Of a DNA stretch of 64,000 nt, positions 58,401 to 64,000 are shown in pieces (within the stretch, counting starts at the first letter, position 1; each line of letters starts with the position of its first letter). The notes below the pieces were generated by a model that searched no databases, was not told the origin of the DNA, and saw only the letters and a list, made by a program, of their open reading frames with translations. The stretch comes from Protonemura montana. Taxonomy: Eukaryota > Arthropoda > Insecta > Plecoptera > Nemouridae. The stretch covers positions 13,097,701-13,161,700 of the forward strand of contig OX387607.1 in the NCBI GenBank assembly GCA_947568835.1, read 5' to 3'. A program made the translations under genes and the position numbers.

Positions 58401-61400
58401 TACTAGAAGCTTCATCTGCAGGCTGGTATCTAACCTGGATTGGCCTTACAGGGAGCTGCGATTTCTTGGCAATTAATAATTCATTTTATAACAAGATGGG
58501 ATAAGATTGCGGTGTTCTAATTGTAAGAGGAGATGCTAAAAGTTGAAAACCCTAAAAACTCTGTCTTGAGAAAAGCCTGAATGATAGACATTTCCTAATT
58601 TCAGATTGTTGCTGCTTTTGCTCTAAAATGCAATGGTCAGCAATTCTAGCTGGTGAATTTTAGGAGTCCAGGAATTTTAGTAATTTTCAGCGCCTTATCT
58701 AGGTAGACATTTTCTCGAGCTGAATTGTGTTCAATGACATATCCTTGAACATTGGACCAAAAAGTACCTAAATCAAACCGTGACTTCATCATTTTTTACA
58801 TATATCTAGAGATGGTTTTTCATAAAAGCAGTAGCACGATAATTAGACAAGTTAAGGTAAGGATCAAAAAAGTTAAAACGGCATGAAGCGTATGACAGCA
58901 CAATGCCACCGAATCTGTCTTAACTGATTCAGGGGTGACCAACTTATAAAAATCCTAGAGACGGTTGTTCATAATTGCTTGCTAGTGACATGATGGTCTT
59001 ACCGCTGAGCACGACCTCCTTGCGCGCCCGCACGGCGTACTTCTTATCCCCACGCACGAACTCGACGCCGCGCGCCGTTTTGGAGACGGTGTCGATCAGG
59101 ATGCGAGTCACGTGGCTCTCCATCGACACGTGGAGATTCTCGCGCAGGCGCGCAGGCCTCAGGAACGCCTTTCCAGTCGAGCAGCGCGCGCCGCGCCGTG
59201 TTGTGCCTGAAAGTAAGGGAGGCGTTGCATTGATTGATTTGTGATGTTTAACGCCGCATTGATTTAGCAACGAGCCCTGTGATACTGTTATAATGGTGTC
59301 GGTGATTGGTGTGGTAATTTTGAGAATGATCAACCTTTCCCAGCTTAGACTTTGCCCAGACTGACCTTGCCTAGAAAAGGGGACGGCACGTAGCCGTACT
59401 TCTGCCAAATTGAGCACCAAGTGGACCAACGCCCATATAAATTTTCGCTTTCGAAGGACTATGCAACTCGATCAACTTGATCAACTTGATTCCCCCACTA
59501 ATTCATGCTGTCGGTTATTATTATTATTTGTGGTGTTTAACGACGCACTGTTTTGACATCTGGCCATGCGGCACTGGTCTAATGGCGTCGGTGAATGAGT
59601 GCATGATGATGATGGGGATGATGATAAACCTAACCTAGCCTAGAAGGGAATAGGGAAAACCCGGTGCCGGCACTCCTGTCAAAGAGCACCAAGGGGATCA
59701 CCGGCTGAACGTCCCTTCCGAAGGACGGTACAACTCGAACAGCAGAATTCTTCCACAAATCCATGCTGTCGAGAGGTTGATAAGCAAGACGAATGAAGTT
59801 GTCGTACTAACTTTCATCCCTCCAGCCTCACTCCCGAACAGAACTGGTCATGTGTATGATGGTCACCGATACAATACCTGACTCAGCGCAGTGTTACTTA
59901 ACTTCGGTGATCTAACGAGAACCGGTGTTTCCAACACGCCAAACCGATCGGTCATGCTGTCGAGATGTTGATAAGCAAGGTGAATGAAGTTGCTGTTCTA
60001 ATTTTATCCCCCCGGCTTCTCTCCCGAACAAAACAGGACATATTGTGTATGATGGTCACCCATCCAACGCCTGACCGAACGCAGTGTTGCTTAACTTTGA
60101 TGATTTCACGAAATGTCACTTCTTGACACGCCAAACCGTTCGGTTATGAATGCTGTATCAGGAAAGGTCGCTTCGGGCCCCAAACTTGTACGGGGTGGCA
60201 CGCTGATTTACCTCGGGGAGATCTATGTTAGTACCAAACTTCAGTTATTGGGCGTATTGGGCATTATTGGTATTTTTTAAACTGAGGGTCATGACGTTTT
60301 GTAAAAACTGTGAGCTGCTGTAATAACGAATGTAACACTTTGTGTTTTTAGTTAAGTCCTGGTGATTTGTTTGGTCTTATCTATAATGCCACGTTTTTTG
60401 GCATTTTGAGACTTGGCAAGTGTTTCTATAATCGTCGATAACACTCTACACCTTATAAAGGTGCAAATACAGACTATTACGAAACTAATTAAAATGCCAT
60501 AGAGGTCGCCTATGCGTGGTGAGAGCTTGCGTTGACTGAAAATAAATATTCAACACCAATGATAAGATAAACAGAGATCCTCAACGTTTGACAATAACAT
60601 TATTTGAATAATTATTCTCTGTGGTCTACATTCTACAGCATTATGCAAATAAGCATTCACTAACATATTTAAAACCCAGCATAAAAAAAAACAGCTGACA
60701 CGCAGCGTTCTTACTATCTGCCCAAAATAACTAATATGCAAGATGAGAGTGTCGATCATTTTTGTTCGTGGTTGTTGTTGTAATCATGAATAAACATTAC
60801 CACACATATCCATGCATATATTTATACATGTGAGTGTTTTGCGTTTAAATTTAAACCAAACATATTTCAAATGAACCGTGGTGCTATAAATATAATGGAG
60901 CTCAATCTCTCCACTTACTTTTTAAAGGCACGGACACCCACCCAATAACTGACTCTGCTTAGTGCTACTTAACTTCGATCACTGACATAATTGCGTACTC
61001 TCGACGATGTTTCGTTGGCTTATTTCAAGGAGAAACGAAAAGTTGATTTAAAAAATCCGCTGTTTGTCCGCGGTATCGTGTACCTAAAGTGAATTCGCCT
61101 AGTGGCTTTGGCACAAAGGCTGGGTTCCTGTGGTTCTGGCCGCCCTGATAGCTCAATGACCTTGAGTTGAGGCACTTGATTGGCTGCAGAACGTATACAA
61201 CTGACCAGTTGTGTGACTGGATCAAATCGCTCCTCACCCTGTGCGATCATGAAGCCTGTCTGGAACTCCCCGTTGATGTCGCGGTTCTCGTATCCCATCT
61301 CGACGCCCGCCTCGACGAACGCCGCCGCCAACGGAGTGTGCCACGGCGCCTCTCCCACCGAAAGGAACCTGCCGACCAACACGCCAAAAGGGGGTACCCG

Positions 61401-63308
61401 TCAATACCCTGGCAAGGCTCAATATCCTGGCATAGCGCCCTGGGAAACTAGCTGCAAAAACTGAGGGGAGCTCCATAACTCGATTACAAATAGCACTTGA
61501 ACATATTTTTTCTGTGTTTGGAGAAAGCACTGGAAAAAATCCAACACCACTATCCTTCCCCATCCCACATTTTCACACATAAATGTTATGTCAAAGAATT
61601 TACCACTTTAGTGTAGTCGCAGCCCAGCGCAACAAGTGCAACTGGCCACGGTTCAATATTAGCGAATTACTGTCTACCAAACAAACATTTGGATAAACGG
61701 AATAACTCAGGTTTTCCAGAAGAACCCAAATCATAGCATGTATTGATACATAAGCACAATAAGTTCTATAGAACTGATATAGAACTGCTATGCCAAACCA
61801 TATAACAGGTTTGACGAATTGTCGCAAATCTAACAGTCAATCACAATCCACAGATGCTCTGGGCCCTTGATAGTTGATTGTTGTGTCACAACACTCCTCC
61901 ACCCCCATACACAACGGTTGATTCGTTCCTGTGCTTACCCTCCAGTCGCGTGGTAGGGCGTTCGCACCAAGTACGGGTTGCGGTTGTCCTCGGACTTCTT
62001 AAAGTAGTGCAACGCCTCCTTCGAGCCCCAACCGGGGTTGCCCTGCGCCTCCCAGAGGTCGTAGTCCTTCTTGTTGCCGCGCAGGTACAACATATAGTTC
62101 AGCACTGACGACCCACCGATCACTTTGCCACGCGGCCAGTTACAGCGGCCGCCGTTCATCGCTGCAAGAGCAGAAGACATTGGGCGTGAGGCGTAGGGCG
62201 TGGTGTGGTATAGCACCCTTGGGGTCATTATTATGTGAACTTATAGAGTATTTTCAGAACTAGCTACATCAGTAAAAAAGGCTGCCATTAGCTTCTTAGC
62301 TAAATAGTTCTTATGGATGAATGATAGATACACTAGAAGGCTGTGTCGTCGGCCATCTTAACTGCGCTGATCTTCAAAAGGAAACTGTACTGTGTGAGAT
62401 CTCTCTGGAAAACAAAGGGCCGTGGACAAGGCCTACCATTACAGGATAGATGCTAACCGTGACAGGACATTTTGCTTATTGTGACAGGACCGAGCGCTTG
62501 CCGTTACCGATCCCATTCGTTATCGTGACAGGGTGGTGTACTTACCGAGACAGGCGGAGCCTTGCGGCTCAGTCTTGTACTTCCAGTCGAGCTTGCTGAG
62601 CTGCAGGTAGGCGGCCAATAGCGGCACGTCTGAGATGTCGGTCTCGTCCACGCCGGCTTCCAGCAGTAGTACCGTCCATCCAGATATCTCAGTCAGACGG
62701 TTGGCCACCACGGCGCCTGCGCAAGTAATCATGGGGTGAAACAAAGGAAACTCTGGACTTTTCCAACAGTTGGACTACGCGGTGGCCGCTCTTTTGGCGC
62801 GTTTGGGATTCCAAGAGCACCAAGGGCCGACCACCGCGTGGTCTAAACTCTTTGACACGCTGTGTTATTATTGTCTGTCGGCTGTCGGCGACCAAGCGAT
62901 GGTCTTAGCCTAAGGTCCGGGTGTGCCAGGCCAGGATTAGGCCCGGTTGTGACCTGTACCTGCTCTAGTTAGCCAAAGATCTAGGCTTAGGCTTAGCTCA
63001 GCCTAGACTTGCCATTGCCACGAGTTACATCAAATCAAACTCCTAGTTAACTTTTTCTTAGTTTGTAGGTGGTTAGCTAGTTCCACTCTATTCTTACCGG
63101 CCGAGCCGGCGCCCACCACTATGAAGTCGTACTCCTTGTGCAAGAGGTCGACAGTGACGTCGATAGGCCTCGACTCGGGGTCGAGCATCTCGTAGTGGAA
63201 GTAGGCGATGGCGGCGGCCAGGATGGGGAAGAACCAGGCGGCGGTGGAGGCGGCAGTGGAGGCTGCCCCGGCGATCGCCACCGGCAATGCGGCGACGGCA
63301 GCGCTCAT
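55452..63308 (-). CDS. GMC-family FAD oxidoreductase, glucose-dehydrogenase type
   Basis: Ten exons: 63308-63098, 62716-62546, 62161-61939, 61368-61238, 59206-59003, 58266-58009, 57372-57203, 57034-56847, 56329-56152, 55613-55452; all phases agree and give 631 residues, as usual for arthropod GMC enzymes. Residues 1-45 are hydrophobic and Ala-rich (signal anchor or signal peptide). [12 protein letters not shown] is the FAD dinucleotide-binding motif. [20 protein letters not shown] is GMC signature 1. [16 protein letters not shown] is signature 2. [10 protein letters not shown] carries the catalytic His, and SGNTNAP provides the second active-site position as Asn. Such enzymes oxidise sugar, alcohol or ecdysone-type substrates with a quinone or oxygen acceptor; the substrate cannot be read here. 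Six of the nine introns split a Gly codon after its first base. Introns carry several minus-oriented SINEs. Confidence 0.95.
57515..57890 (-). mobile_element. 5S-derived SINE
   Basis: GTTTTGACAACGGGCCATGC, the GAGGAGGGGAAACACGGTGC block, ATCCATGCTGTCGAGAGC and the head GGTCACCCATCCAATACCTG. In GMC intron 6. Confidence 0.75.
59222..59515 (-). mobile_element. 5S-derived SINE, diverged copy
   Basis: ATTGATTGATTTGTG tail, GTTTAACGCCGCATTG, GAGCCCTGTGATACTG, then a decayed body with CATGCTGTCGG. It begins 16 bases from GMC exon 5. Confidence 0.55.
59520..59957 (-). mobile_element. 5S-derived SINE, near full length
   Basis: Tail TTATTATTATTTGTGGTGTT, then GTTTAACGACGCACTG, GCCATGCGGCACTGGTCTAA, GAACGTCCCTTCCGAAGGAC-like block and head ending CGAGAACCGGTGTTTCCAAC. 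In GMC intron 4. Confidence 0.8.
59958..60150 (-). mobile_element. 5S-derived SINE, 5' part of another copy
   Basis: Directly adjacent to the previous copy: CATGCTGTCGAGATGTTGAT, GGTCACCCATCCAACGCCTG and ACACGCCAAACCGTTCGG. It lacks the 3' half, so a nested or rearranged pair. Confidence 0.7.
60925..60990 (-). mobile_element. 5S-SINE head remnant
   Basis: ACACCCACCCAATAACTGAC, then CTTAACTTCGATCAC; very short and diverged. Confidence 0.35.
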
Positions 63309-64000
63309 CGCGGCGCTGCAAGGAACTCGAATTAGTCAGCAGGGTTGCAATGATAATGGGTATACCTGCTGTAAGATAAGATAGCAGAATTGAGAAGCTC
63401 TGTCAGGCGATCTCAGCATCTCCATGGCTACCAAGCGTTGAATCTACCTTTGAACCTCCTATGCTGGGCCATGATATACCCGTGGTAACATAAGATAGAG
63501 TAATTGAGACGCTCCAACAGGCAATCTCATCATCTCCATGGCTACCAAACGTTGAATATGCCATTGAACTTTTCATACTTGATAATATTTTTTGTTTTCA
63601 AAGTTGGCGACGAAAAAAGTATTTTTGGAAAATGTTCAGTGCTAAGTATTTTCAGGATAAGAACCAGTTATAAAAATGGCATTAAAATAGCATATTTCGG
63701 GTTTAGAATCAGAATAAAATAGAATCGATCTTATTTGTGGAATTGGAATAGGAATTTTAAATTAGTATATATCGGAGTTGAACTGTTTTACTGTTGTACC
63801 TATTTGCCTGGCTAGGCATGAATGACGGTGTCATTTAGCAGTGTCTTAAACAAGACCAATCTAAGGTGTCTAAATTTTGATCGGCACTCAAGATTACTGA
63901 AGATCGAAGGATGAAAACGACAATTTGAAATCTAACTCAGATCTATCGCATGAGAAGATGACTTAAGTCATTGTATTTCTAGTAAGTGTTAAACTACAGT
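63309..64000. other. 5' flank of the GMC gene
   Basis: Contains the presumed promoter. A ~75-base segment is duplicated: ATCTCAGCATCTCCATGGCT at ~63410 and ATCTCATCATCTCCATGGCT at ~63523, each preceded by a TAAGATAG...TTGAGA block. No gene seen. Confidence 0.45.

Noticed and set aside
61167..61464. Plus-strand frames of ~94 codons
   Set aside because: Antisense to GMC exon 4.

Overview
This window looks like nuclear DNA from an animal, most likely an arthropod. The reasons are spliced genes with GT-AG introns of a few hundred bases, a GMC-family FAD oxidoreductase of the arthropod glucose-dehydrogenase type, a neutral lipase, a ciliary IFT139 gene, and introns filled with SINEs, non-LTR retrotransposon ends and MITE-like inverted repeats. 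I cannot name the species. It is not bacterial or viral: there are no operons, rRNA genes or CRISPR arrays.

Layout. 0.08-3.9 kb (+): eight-exon secreted lipase. 4.8-6.3 kb (-): ankyrin-repeat ORF built from three ~149-residue super-modules, cut at its 5' side next to a broken non-LTR element. 7.25-9.2 kb (-): complete four-exon CHMP5 (ESCRT-III). 10.7-25.1 kb (-): complete 16-exon TTC21B/IFT139 (retrograde intraflagellar transport). 25.2-25.8 kb (-): three-exon NATD1-like small GNAT protein, its stop only 89 bases from the TTC21B start codon. 26-48 kb: repeat-rich and gene-poor, with non-LTR fragments, 5S-derived SINEs, minisatellites, a GC-rich island and a few weak exon candidates. 48.5-54.7 kb (+): complete nine-exon BRAP (RING + UBP zinc finger + coiled coil). 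55.4-63.3 kb (-): complete ten-exon GMC oxidoreductase, convergent with BRAP.

For CHMP5, TTC21B, NATD1, BRAP and the GMC gene, every exon junction was placed by hand. Codon phase is kept across all introns, and the proteins come out near family length (221, 1285, 124, 554 and 631 residues). The lipase has one ambiguous junction. The genes do not form a pathway; they are unrelated neighbours (vesicle/ESCRT, cilium, Ras/MAPK ubiquitin ligase, redox and lipid enzymes).

The most interesting material is the mobile DNA. There is a SINE family whose head resembles 5S rRNA and keeps the internal promoter region; one copy sits inside a host repeat whose unoccupied paralogue lies 5 kb away. A ~400 bp foldback MITE has a 7 bp target-site duplication. 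A dispersed element carries 43 bp sub-repeats and a conserved CRE palindrome, with one copy in each of two genes' introns. The ankyrin super-modules are also unusual.
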